Source: Bacteroidales bacterium (GTDB taxonomy: Bacteria; Bacteroidota; Bacteroidia; Bacteroidales; Bacteroidaceae). Taken from it: a stretch of DNA of 7,322 bases. Where the stretch lies: positions 1-7,322 of the forward strand of contig JAUNIV010000109.1 of the NCBI GenBank assembly GCA_030523385.1. Reading direction: 5' to 3'. Within the stretch, counting starts at the first letter, position 1. Each line of letters begins with the position of its first letter. This document shows positions 1 through 7,288 of the stretch, one piece after another. The notes below the pieces were generated by a model. The model ran no database searches, had not been told where the DNA came from, and worked only from the letters and a program-made list of their open reading frames with translations. A program made the position numbers and the translations under genes.

Positions 1-10
1 TTTTATCCGG

Positions 11-48
11 AGTTCCTCTTGATTCTATAATCAAGGGGAACTTTTTTT
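11..48 (+). terminator. Intrinsic (rho-independent) terminator of an upstream gene
   Basis: Bases 12-24 (GTTCCTCTTGATT) pair with bases 29-41 (AATCAAGGGGAAC) in a 13-bp stem whose only non-Watson-Crick pair is one G-U. The loop is four bases (CTAT), and A11-T42 can extend the stem. Seven T residues follow at 42-48, the classic layout for plus-strand termination. The minus-strand side has no comparable T run, so it is mainly one-directional. It ends a gene left of the window and insulates the ATPase operon from read-through. Confidence 0.9.
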
Positions 49-177
49 ATGTCCCAATAAATGAAAATACTCCTTTTGAAATATGTTTTGTAACATAATC
101 TTAGTCTTTCTTTCCTTTTTTCCAGTATTTTCTGTAGAAAATATCCGATTAAATTCTTTTTCTTACTGTGATTTTTG

Positions 178-185
178 TAACTTTG
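178..185 (+). promoter_or_regulatory. Candidate Bacteroidales -7 promoter element for the ATPase operon
   Basis: TAACTTTG matches the Bacteroides sigma-ABfr -7 consensus TAnnTTTG exactly and lies in the AT-rich gap between the upstream terminator and atpE. The -33 side is weak: at the expected distance there is only a T-rich stretch (TTCTTTTT, 154-161) and no clean TTTG. If used, transcription would begin near position 192 and leave a leader of about 55 bases before the ATG at 247. It would also make the in-frame ATG at 199 nearly leaderless. The rest of 49-246 shows no riboswitch, RNA gene or other repeat that I can recognise. Confidence 0.45.
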
Positions 186-246
186 GAAATCCTTTGGGAT
201 GTTAGATTGGAAAGAAAGTGTTAAACTCAAAATATCTTCTAAGATT

Positions 247-837
247 ATGGAAAATAAAATTCAGGAGCTTACCGATAAGATTTATCGTGAAGGTGTGGAA
301 AAAGGAAACGAAGAAGCACAACGACTTATCAGTGATGCTCGCGGAGAAGCCGCAAAAATTGTAGAGGATGCCCGTAAGGAAGCAGAAGCGATTATTGCGG
401 CAGCTCGTAAGTCGGCAGCAGAAACAGCTGAAAACACCCAGTCGGAAATTAAATTGTTTGCCGGACAGGCAGTGAACGCACTGAAGTCGGAAATTACTAC
501 TTTATTATGCAATCAGGTAGTGAGCAAGGCTGTGAAAGACTTTGTGGAAGACAAGGAGTTTTTGAATAAATTTATTGTATCGTTGGCAACACAGTGGTCT
601 GCCAATGAACCCATCGTTATTTCTACAGCGGACGCCGAAGGTTTGAAAAAGTATTTTGCATCGAAAGCAAAAGCACTGCTGGACAAGGGCGTGAAGATAG
701 AGCAGGTGAGTGGAGTGAAAGCATTGTTTACCATCTCGCCTGCAGACGGCTCTTACAAGGTGAACTTCGGTGAAGAAGAATTTGAAAATTATTTCAAAGA
801 TTTCTTCCGTCCTCAATTAGTAGAAATGTTGTTTTAA
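247..837 (+). CDS. atpE: V/A-type ATPase subunit E (peripheral stalk)
   Basis: Encodes 196 residues, the usual length for bacterial subunit E. E is a long stator rod that holds the A3B3 head against subunit I so that the rotor can turn relative to it. Residues 1 to about 85 are charged, Ala/Glu/Lys-rich and free of helix breakers (for example DARGEAAKIVEDARKEAEA), as expected for the stalk helix. About 90-196 form the mixed alpha/beta head-binding domain, ending in FRPQLVEMLF. I place the start at ATG 247 (MENKIQELTDKIY). An in-frame ATG at 199 would add 16 residues (MLDWKESVKL...) of unlike character, and that start sits almost at the predicted transcription start. It is the first gene of the operon, 9 bases before the next. 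Its usual partner G/H is not seen nearby. The family call is firm; the start is likely but unproven. Confidence 0.93.
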   Translation: MENKIQELTDKIYREGVEKGNEEAQRLISDARGEAAKIVEDARKEAEAIIAAARKSAAETAENTQSEIKLFAGQAVNALKSEITTLLCNQVVSKAVKDFVEDKEFLNKFIVSLATQWSANEPIVISTADAEGLKKYFASKAKALLDKGVKIEQVSGVKALFTISPADGSYKVNFGEEEFENYFKDFFRPQLVEMLF

Positions 838-846
838 CGAGTGGTT

Positions 847-1686
847 ATGACTAATTATTATTGCCTCGTAGCCGGTTTGCCAGACCTCTCGTTAGATGAC
901 GGCAAACTGAATTATACGGTGGTCAACTTTAAATCGGAACTGTATCCAGAATTGTCGGACAAGGATAAGCGATTGATTGACTTGTTCTATCTGAAGTTCG
1001 ACAATGCTAATCTGCTGAAGCTCCTGAAAGATAAGGAAGCGGAAACGGCATCTGAAGGGAATTTCTCTTCGGAGGAACTGTTGGCGCTTGCAGCTTCCGT
1101 GCGCGAAGGTGATGCACTGGATAAAAAATACCCTTCTTATCTGTATGAATTTGTTGCGGCATATTTAGAACTTCCGGCCGAAGAACTGCACAGGGCGGAA
1201 GACATGCTGGCGGCCTATTACTACGCATACGCCATGAAATGCGGCAATGAATTTGTTTCTTCCTGGTTTGAATTTAATCTGAACATCAATAATATATTGG
1301 CTGCTTTGGCTGCACGGAAATACCGAATGGACGTGTCGCAGGTGGTGGTGGGTGATACGGAAGTATGCGAAATGGTACGCACTTCTAATGCCCGTGACTT
1401 CGGATTGACCGAAATGCTGGATTATTTTGAACCGTTGCTCCGTATAGCCGAAACGGAGGACCTGGTGGAAAGGGAAAAGAAGATAGATGTGCTGAAATGG
1501 AATTGGATGGAAGACGCTGTCTTCTTCAACTATTTTACGGTGGAGCGCATTTTCGTGTTCTTGCTGAGACTGGAAATGATAGGACGCTGGATAGCTATGG
1601 ACAAGGAAAAGGGAAGCGAAATCTTCAGACAGATGATAGACAAGCTGAAAGGAGAGGTGGAGATTCCCGAAGAATTCAGAAAATAA
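847..1686 (+). CDS. DUF2764-family protein of V/A-ATPase operons, probable subunit C-like
   Basis: Encodes 279 residues from ATG 847; a GTG at 841 would add only two. The sequence and its place between E and A fit the DUF2764 family, known from V/A-ATPase operons of Bacteroidetes, Chlamydia and Borrelia. It is soluble and mostly helical, with no signal peptide or membrane segment. Classical V/A operons encode subunit C (the funnel joining the central shaft to the K ring) here. Three short stretches recall C repeats of the type D-x-x-N-hydrophobic-LL-x-(A/R)K: FDNANLLKLLKDK (51-63), FNLNINNILAALAARK (143-158), and a C-terminal helix-rich end, LLRLEMIGRWIAMD (239-252). C subunits are somewhat longer, about 320 residues. 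The subunit C role is inference; membership in the complex is well supported by tight operon position (9 bases after E, 15 before A). Confidence 0.85.
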   Translation: MTNYYCLVAGLPDLSLDDGKLNYTVVNFKSELYPELSDKDKRLIDLFYLKFDNANLLKLLKDKEAETASEGNFSSEELLALAASVREGDALDKKYPSYLYEFVAAYLELPAEELHRAEDMLAAYYYAYAMKCGNEFVSSWFEFNLNINNILAALAARKYRMDVSQVVVGDTEVCEMVRTSNARDFGLTEMLDYFEPLLRIAETEDLVEREKKIDVLKWNWMEDAVFFNYFTVERIFVFLLRLEMIGRWIAMDKEKGSEIFRQMIDKLKGEVEIPEEFRK

Positions 1687-1701
1687 ACAGATTAAAGATA
1701 T

Positions 1702-3462
1702 ATGGCAACAAAAGGAACTGTTAGTGGCGTAATTGCCAATATGGTTACTCTTGCCGTTGACGGCCCGGTGGCACAGAATGAAATATGCTACATTCTTACC
1801 GGAGGAGACCGATTGATGGCAGAGGTTATCAAGGTGGTAGGCAGCAATGTGTATGTGCAGGTGTTTGAAAGTACACGTGGACTGAAGGTAGGTGCCGAAG
1901 CCGAATTTACAGGACACATGCTTGAGGTGACATTGGGACCCGGTATGTTGTCTAAGAACTATGACGGTCTGCAGAATGACCTCGACAAAATGGAAGGGGT
2001 GTTCTTGAAACGCGGACAATATACTTACCCGCTGGACAAGGAAAAGAAATGGCATTTCGTTCCGTTGGTCAAGGCGGGAGATGAAGTAGGGCCTTCGGCC
2101 TGGTTGGGACAGGTGGAAGAAAACCACCAGCCACTGAAAATCATGGTACCCTTCCAGTTGGGCGAAACTTATAAAGTGAAGTCTGTGGCTGCCGAAGGAG
2201 AATACACCATAGAAGACACTGTGGCCGTGCTGACGGACAAGGATGGGAAGGAAATTCCCGTAAACATGATTCAGAAGTGGCCCGTGAAGGTGGCTATGAC
2301 CAATTATAAGGAAAAACCGCGTCCTTTCAAATTGCTCGAAACAGGTGTGCGCGTGATAGATACCGTAAACCCCATTGTGGAAGGAGGAACGGGATTCATC
2401 CCCGGCCCGTTCGGTACGGGAAAGACGGTGCTCCAGCATGCCATATCCAAGCAGGCCGAAGCAGACATCGTAATCATTGCAGCCTGCGGTGAGCGTGCCA
2501 ACGAGGTAGTGGAAATCTTTACCGAGTTCCCCGAACTGGTGGACCCGCACACCGGACGTCAGCTGATGGAGCGTACCATCATCATCGCCAATACTTCAAA
2601 CATGCCGGTGGCTGCCCGTGAAGCTTCCGTATATACAGCCATGACTATTTCGGAATACTATCGTGCTATGGGCTTGAAGGTGTTGCTGATGGCCGACTCT
2701 ACTTCCCGTTGGGCACAGGCTTTGCGCGAGATGTCCAACCGTATGGAGGAATTGCCTGGCCCCGATGCTTTCCCGATGGATATTTCGGCCATCATCTCCA
2801 ACTTCTACGGACGTGCGGGATATGTGCATCTGAACAATGGCGAGACGGGTTCCATCACTTTCATCGGTACCGTATCTCCGGCCGGTGGTAACTTGAAAGA
2901 GCCCGTGACCGAGAACACCAAGAAAGTGGCACGCTGCTTCTACGCTTTGGAGCAGGAACGTGCAGACCGCAAGCGTTATCCGGCTGTGAACCCCATCGAT
3001 TCTTATTCCAAGTATCTGGAATATCCTGAATTCGAGGACTACATTGCCAAGCGCATCAACGGCGAATGGATAGGCAAGGTGAATGAGATAAAGACCCGCT
3101 TGCTGCGAGGCAAGGAGATTGCCGAACAGATAAACATTTTGGGTGACGACGGTGTGCCTGTAGAATATCACGTGACTTTCTGGAAATCAGAATTGATAGA
3201 CTTCGTTATCCTGCAACAGGATGCCTTCGACGAAGTGGACTCCGTCACTCCGATGGAGCGTCAGGAAGACATCTTGAACATGGTAATCGACATCTGCCAC
3301 ACGGAATTCAAGTTCGACACTTTCCTTGAGGTAATGGAGTACTTCAAGAGAATGATTAATGTGTGCAAGCAGATGAACTATTCGAAGTACAAGTCCGAAA
3401 AGTACGATGAATTCAAGAAGCAGTTGCAGGATTTGGTTGCCGAGAGAAGCATTAATCAGTAA
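1702..3462 (+). CDS. atpA: V/A-type ATPase catalytic subunit A
   Basis: Encodes 586 residues, full length for the catalytic subunit, which binds and hydrolyses or makes ATP at the A/B interface of the soluble head. An N-terminal beta barrel (about 1-70) is followed by the 'non-homologous region' that separates A from F-type beta (about 110-190; KKWHFVPL, KIMVPF). The nucleotide-binding domain (about 225-435) has Walker A GPFGTGKT (235-242, K241), the catalytic glutamate in CGERANE (E264), Walker B LLMAD (D332) with STSRW following, and the aromatic adenine-pocket region YPAVNPIDSYSKY (426-438). The C-terminal helical domain (about 436-586) ends in LVAERSINQ. The active site looks intact. GERANE differs from the usual GERGNE. 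The start has an A-rich leader (TTAAAGATAT) rather than a strong Shine-Dalgarno. Often also called ntpA. Confidence 0.98.
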   Translation: MATKGTVSGVIANMVTLAVDGPVAQNEICYILTGGDRLMAEVIKVVGSNVYVQVFESTRGLKVGAEAEFTGHMLEVTLGPGMLSKNYDGLQNDLDKMEGVFLKRGQYTYPLDKEKKWHFVPLVKAGDEVGPSAWLGQVEENHQPLKIMVPFQLGETYKVKSVAAEGEYTIEDTVAVLTDKDGKEIPVNMIQKWPVKVAMTNYKEKPRPFKLLETGVRVIDTVNPIVEGGTGFIPGPFGTGKTVLQHAISKQAEADIVIIAACGERANEVVEIFTEFPELVDPHTGRQLMERTIIIANTSNMPVAAREASVYTAMTISEYYRAMGLKVLLMADSTSRWAQALREMSNRMEELPGPDAFPMDISAIISNFYGRAGYVHLNNGETGSITFIGTVSPAGGNLKEPVTENTKKVARCFYALEQERADRKRYPAVNPIDSYSKYLEYPEFEDYIAKRINGEWIGKVNEIKTRLLRGKEIAEQINILGDDGVPVEYHVTFWKSELIDFVILQQDAFDEVDSVTPMERQEDILNMVIDICHTEFKFDTFLEVMEYFKRMINVCKQMNYSKYKSEKYDEFKKQLQDLVAERSINQ

Positions 3463-3490
3463 TCGTAAACAGCTAAATTAAGTAAAAGAG

Positions 3491-4810
3491 ATGGCAACAA
3501 AAGCATTTCAAAAGATATATACGAAGATTAGCCAGATAACCAAAGCTACCTGTTCGCTGAAAGCAACGGGAGTGGGGTATGACGAACTGGCTACGGTAGA
3601 TGGCAAGCTGGCCCAGGTGGTAAAGATTATGGGCGACGAAGTGACTTTGCAGGTATTCGAAGGTACGGGCGGTATTCCTACCAATGCCGAAGTGGTGTTT
3701 TTGGGCAAGTCGCCCACGCTGAAGGTGAGCGAACAGCTGGCCGGACGCTTCTTCAATGCTTTCGGCGACCCCATTGACGGAGGACCGGAGATTGAAGGAC
3801 AAGAAGTACCCATCGGCGGCCCTTCTGTGAACCCTGTGCGCCGCAAGCAGCCTTCGGAACTGATTGCTACCGGTATTGCAGGTATCGACTTGAACAATAC
3901 GCTGGTGTCCGGACAGAAGATTCCCTTCTTTGCCGACCCCGACCAGCCGTTCAACCAGGTAATGGCCAACGTGGCCCTGCGTGCCGAGACCGACAAGATT
4001 ATTTTGGGAGGTATGGGTATGACTAACGATGACTACCTGTATTTTAAGAACGTATTCTCCAATGCCGGTGCGCTCGACCGCATCATCAGCTTCGTGAACA
4101 CCACGGAAAACCCGCCTGTAGAACGTTTGCTGATTCCCGACATGGCACTGACGGCTGCAGAATACTTCGCCGTGGAACACAACCAGAAAGTACTGGTGCT
4201 GCTCACCGATATGACCAGCTATGCCGACGCATTGGCCATTGTGTCCAACCGTATGGACCAGATTCCTTCTAAGGACTCCATGCCGGGTTCGCTCTATTCG
4301 GATTTGGCCAAGATTTACGAAAAGGCCGTGCAGTTCCCCTCCGGCGGTTCCATTACCATTATTGCGGTTACCACGCTGAGTGGAGGAGACATCACGCACG
4401 CCGTGCCCGATAACACCGGTTACATCACCGAAGGACAGTTGTTCTTGCGCCGTGACAGTGACATCGGTAAGGTAATTGTCGATCCGTTCCGCTCGCTGTC
4501 TCGTCTGAAACAGTTGGTGAGCGGCAAGAAGACACGTAAGGACCACCCGCAGGTGATGAATGCCGCCGTACGTCTGTATGCCGATGCCGCCAATGCCAAG
4601 ACCAAGATGGAAAACGGTTTCGACCTGACCAACTACGACGAACGTACGCTGGCATTTGCCAAGGATTACGCCAACCAGTTGCTGGCCATCGACGTAAACC
4701 TCGACACCACGGAAATGCTCGACGTAACGTGGGGATTGTTCAGCAAATACTTTAAGCCGGAAGAAGTCAACATCAAGAAAGAACTGGTGGACGAACACTG
4801 GAAAAAGTAA
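3491..4810 (+). CDS. atpB: V/A-type ATPase non-catalytic subunit B
   Basis: Encodes 439 residues, slightly shorter than the roughly 460 of enterococcal or Thermus B and close to what I recall for chlamydial and borrelial forms. B alternates with A in the head and supplies the arginine finger. The N-terminal barrel includes DGKLAQVVKIMGDEVTLQVF. The degenerate P-loop reads GQKIPFFADPDQPFN (141-155) and lacks the GKT lysine, as expected for B, but carries two acidic residues where other B subunits have SGSGLPHN. Other family blocks are LLTDMTSYADAL, PGSLYSDLA, VPDNTGYITEGQ and FRSLSRLKQLV, in which R338 is the predicted arginine finger. It lies 28 bases after atpA; a short purine stretch (AAAAGAG) precedes the ATG. 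Also called ntpB. Confidence 0.98.
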   Translation: MATKAFQKIYTKISQITKATCSLKATGVGYDELATVDGKLAQVVKIMGDEVTLQVFEGTGGIPTNAEVVFLGKSPTLKVSEQLAGRFFNAFGDPIDGGPEIEGQEVPIGGPSVNPVRRKQPSELIATGIAGIDLNNTLVSGQKIPFFADPDQPFNQVMANVALRAETDKIILGGMGMTNDDYLYFKNVFSNAGALDRIISFVNTTENPPVERLLIPDMALTAAEYFAVEHNQKVLVLLTDMTSYADALAIVSNRMDQIPSKDSMPGSLYSDLAKIYEKAVQFPSGGSITIIAVTTLSGGDITHAVPDNTGYITEGQLFLRRDSDIGKVIVDPFRSLSRLKQLVSGKKTRKDHPQVMNAAVRLYADAANAKTKMENGFDLTNYDERTLAFAKDYANQLLAIDVNLDTTEMLDVTWGLFSKYFKPEEVNIKKELVDEHWKK

Positions 4811-4824
4811 AAACATAGACAGAC

Positions 4825-5430
4825 ATGGCAATAAAGTTTCAATATAACAAGACTTCGCTGCAGCAACTGGAGAAGCAACTCAAAATCCGCGTGCGCACGC
4901 TCCCCATCATCAAAAACAAGGAGAGCGCCCTGCGCATGGAGGTGAAGAAATGCAAGACCGAGGCGGCGGAGCTGGAAAATAAGCTTGAACAGGATATTCA
5001 GGCTTATGAAGCCATGTTCGCACTTTGGAATGAGTTTGACGCTACATTAATAAAAGTGAGTGACGTTCATTTGGGGGTAAGGAAAATTGCCGGCGTGCGC
5101 GTTCCCTATTTGGAGAATGTGGACTTCGACATCCGACCTTTCAGCCTTTTCAGCAGTCCCAAATGGTATGCCGACGGCATACACCTGCTGAAAGAACTGG
5201 CACAGACGGCCATTGAAAGGGAATTTATGCTGGCCAAACTGAACCTGTTGGAACATGCGCGTAAGAAAACCACTCAGAAAGTTAACCTTTTTGAGAAGGT
5301 GCAGATACCCGGATACCAGGATGCACTGCGTAAGATCAAACGATTCATGGAAGACGAGGAGAACCTCTCCAAGTCATCGCAGAAGATCCTGAAATCCATT
5401 CAAGAAAAGAGAAAGGAGGCAGAGGCATGA
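4825..5430 (+). CDS. atpD: V/A-type ATPase subunit D (central rotor shaft)
   Basis: Encodes 201 residues, near the usual 200-220. Subunit D is the antiparallel coiled-coil shaft that turns inside A3B3, equivalent in role to F-type gamma. Residues 1 to about 75 form the first long helix, opening with the family pattern NKTSLQQLEKQLKIRVRTL followed by IIKNKESALRMEV. A middle segment (about 75-120) covers KVSDVHLGVRKIAGV. About 125-201 form the second long helix, rich in Lys/Glu and ending KSIQEKRKEAEA. It starts 14 bases after atpB, and its stop codon overlaps the atpI start as ATGA. In other V/A enzymes D binds subunit F; no F gene is visible here. Confidence 0.95.
   Translation: MAIKFQYNKTSLQQLEKQLKIRVRTLPIIKNKESALRMEVKKCKTEAAELENKLEQDIQAYEAMFALWNEFDATLIKVSDVHLGVRKIAGVRVPYLENVDFDIRPFSLFSSPKWYADGIHLLKELAQTAIEREFMLAKLNLLEHARKKTTQKVNLFEKVQIPGYQDALRKIKRFMEDEENLSKSSQKILKSIQEKRKEAEA
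5414..5419 (+). promoter_or_regulatory. Strong Shine-Dalgarno for atpI inside the end of atpD
   Basis: AGGAGG lies 7 bases before ATG 5427, an ideal spacing. It is the only full-length Shine-Dalgarno match ahead of any gene in this window; the others have A-rich or weak leaders. It supports the start at 5427 over the in-frame ATG at 5439. Together with the ATGA overlap it points to coupled or re-initiating translation from atpD into atpI. Confidence 0.75.
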
Positions 5431-7253
5431 TTACGAAAATGAAGAAGTTGACTTTCCTTATATATCATAAGGAATACGAATCGTTCCTGCAAAGCATCCG
5501 AGATTTAGGCGTGGTGCATATCGTCGAGAAGCAAAGCGGCGAGATGGACGAGCGGATGCAAGCCTGCATGCAGAAACGGACATTGTATAAGAATACGTTG
5601 GCAAACATGTTTGCCCTGGCCGACAAGCAGCCCGATGAAAGCATTCGGAAAGAACTTTCGGCCGATGCCCTGCTGGAGAACTACGAAGCCTTGCAGACGC
5701 AGGTGCAGGAACTGAAACAACAGCTTCCGGCATTAGACAAGAACATCGCGCAGATGGAAGTATGGGGCGACTTCGACTGGAAGTCTGTCAGCAGACTGGA
5801 GTCGGCGGGATGGCAAGTACGCTTTTATGTCTGCCAGGACAAGGAGTATGACGAAGCCTGGACAGACCAATACAATGCCATCATTGTGCAGACCGCAGGC
5901 AAGTACGTATATTTTGTAACGGTTACTCCCGGCTCTGCCGACATAGGCATAGAGCCTTTGCGCATGCCTTCCTACAGCCTTTCGGAGCTGAAGAAGCAAA
6001 AAGAGGAAACCGAAGCAGGCGTAGTGCGTGCCAACGAAGAGCTGAAAGCTTTCTGTCGGGCCAATTATCGCACGATGGAGCATTATAACACATTGCTTCA
6101 GAGCGACATTGACTTGCTGGAAGTGAAACTGAACAGCGAACAGATGGCCGAAGGGGCAGTGGTGTTGCTCGAAGGCTGGATTCCCGAAGAGAATGAAGCC
6201 GAAGTGAAAGCACTGTTGGAGAGCAGCGGCGTGTATTACGAGATAAGAAACGCCCGGATGGAAGACAATGCCCCCATCAAGCTGAAGAACAACGCCTTCA
6301 CACGCATGTATGAAGTGCTGACCAAAATGTATGGCATGCCCGATTATGCCGAATTCGACCCTACGCCGCTGGTGGCACCTTTCTTCACCCTGTTCTTTGC
6401 CTTCTGTATGGGCGATGCAGGTTACGGAGTTGCCCTGATTCTGTTGGGCTTCTTCCTGAAGAAGAAATTGGGACCCTCACTGGCAGGCATGATGAACCTT
6501 GTGATAACATTGGGTATTGCCACGATGGTCTTCGGAGCCGTGTTGGGGACATTCTTCGGAGTGAGCCTGACGGATGTGGAGCTGCCCGACAGCGTCAAGC
6601 AGTTCATGGTGGTAGGCAAGATAGGCGATACGAGTTACGACAAGCAAATGTTGCTGGCATTGCTCATCGGCGTGGTACACATCTGCATAGCCATGACCGT
6701 GAAAGCCATCGGCTCTACCGTGCGCTACGGTTTCAAGGAATCTCTCAGCGCGTGGGGCTGGCTGTTGCTGGTCGTAGGATTTGTGTGCACAGGCGGATTG
6801 TCTTTCTTCGAACTCATTTCGGCAGACGTGTCTAAGTGGGCATTCATCGTGATTGGAGGCATTTCGGCCATCGGCATTTATTTGCTGAACAACATTCATC
6901 GGAACATACTCATCAACATAGGAGCCGGCGTGTGGGATACCTACAACATGGCTACCGGACTGATGGGCGACGTCTTGTCCTACATCCGTCTGTATGCATT
7001 GGGACTGGCCGGTGGTATGTTGGGCGGTGTGTTCAATCAGTTGGCCTTCATGGTAAACGATGCGGCAGGTCCGGCTTTGGGCTGGCTGTTCTGCGGACTG
7101 ATTCTGATATTCGGCCATACGCTGAACATCGCCATGTCTTGTCTGAGCGCCTTCGTGCATCCGCTTCGTCTGACGTTTGTGGAATACTTCAAAAATTCGG
7201 GCTACGACGGCAAGGGTGTTGCCTACAAGCCCTTTACAGTGATTAAGAAATAA
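5427..7253 (+). CDS. atpI: V/A-type ATPase membrane stator subunit I (subunit a homologue)
   Basis: Encodes 608 residues, within the family range. Subunit I holds the two ion half-channels beside the K ring and anchors the peripheral stalk. Residues 1 to about 315 are the cytoplasmic arm with alternating globular and coiled-coil parts (GVVHIVEK near the start; LEGWIPEENEAEV is the typical distal-lobe motif). About 319-575 hold seven to eight membrane segments, roughly 319-344, 353-378, 407-429, 442-463, 472-488, 513-540 and 548-575. Family motifs are PFFTLFFAFCMGDAGYG (318-334), DVLSYIRLYALGLA with the expected essential arginine R521, FGHTLN (562-567) and AFVHPLRLTFVEYF with the second conserved arginine R581. 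The tail GVAYKPFTVIKK is the usual conserved end. The start overlaps the atpD stop. All key membrane residues are present, so it should be functional. Also called ntpI. Confidence 0.97.
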   Translation: MITKMKKLTFLIYHKEYESFLQSIRDLGVVHIVEKQSGEMDERMQACMQKRTLYKNTLANMFALADKQPDESIRKELSADALLENYEALQTQVQELKQQLPALDKNIAQMEVWGDFDWKSVSRLESAGWQVRFYVCQDKEYDEAWTDQYNAIIVQTAGKYVYFVTVTPGSADIGIEPLRMPSYSLSELKKQKEETEAGVVRANEELKAFCRANYRTMEHYNTLLQSDIDLLEVKLNSEQMAEGAVVLLEGWIPEENEAEVKALLESSGVYYEIRNARMEDNAPIKLKNNAFTRMYEVLTKMYGMPDYAEFDPTPLVAPFFTLFFAFCMGDAGYGVALILLGFFLKKKLGPSLAGMMNLVITLGIATMVFGAVLGTFFGVSLTDVELPDSVKQFMVVGKIGDTSYDKQMLLALLIGVVHICIAMTVKAIGSTVRYGFKESLSAWGWLLLVVGFVCTGGLSFFELISADVSKWAFIVIGGISAIGIYLLNNIHRNILINIGAGVWDTYNMATGLMGDVLSYIRLYALGLAGGMLGGVFNQLAFMVNDAAGPALGWLFCGLILIFGHTLNIAMSCLSAFVHPLRLTFVEYFKNSGYDGKGVAYKPFTVIKK

Positions 7254-7288
7254 ATAGAACAAAAGAAACAAATAAAAATTAAAACATT

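Noticed and set aside
3..230. Small minus-strand reading frame (75 codons) in the upstream gap
   Set aside because: It runs through the terminator hairpin and the candidate promoter, and its Lys/Phe/Ile-rich product reflects AT-rich noncoding DNA.
199..246. 16-residue N-terminal extension of subunit E starting at ATG 199
   Set aside because: The extension does not resemble the family start, while MENKIQELTDKIY at 247 does. ATG 199 would also be nearly leaderless given the predicted promoter. Kept as a question in the findings.
1165..2550. Long minus-strand reading frame of 461 codons opposite the DUF2764-like gene and atpA
   Set aside because: It spans two well-supported plus-strand genes. 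Its product is His/Phe/Ser-rich with no recognisable domain, as expected when codon bias removes stops from an antisense frame.
3473..4831. Minus-strand reading frame of 452 codons covering all of atpB
   Set aside because: It mirrors atpB almost end to end, and its product has the odd composition of an antisense shadow (many His, Gln, Val, Arg) with no family motifs.
6477..7271. Minus-strand reading frame of 264 codons opposite the membrane half of atpI
   Set aside because: Its His/Gln-rich composition is the complement of hydrophobic membrane codons; there is no promoter, start context or domain to support it.
7254..7288. Possible attenuator or terminator between atpI and atpK
   Set aside because: The gap is A-rich and has no inverted repeat able to form a stable stem, so it looks like a simple translation start region.
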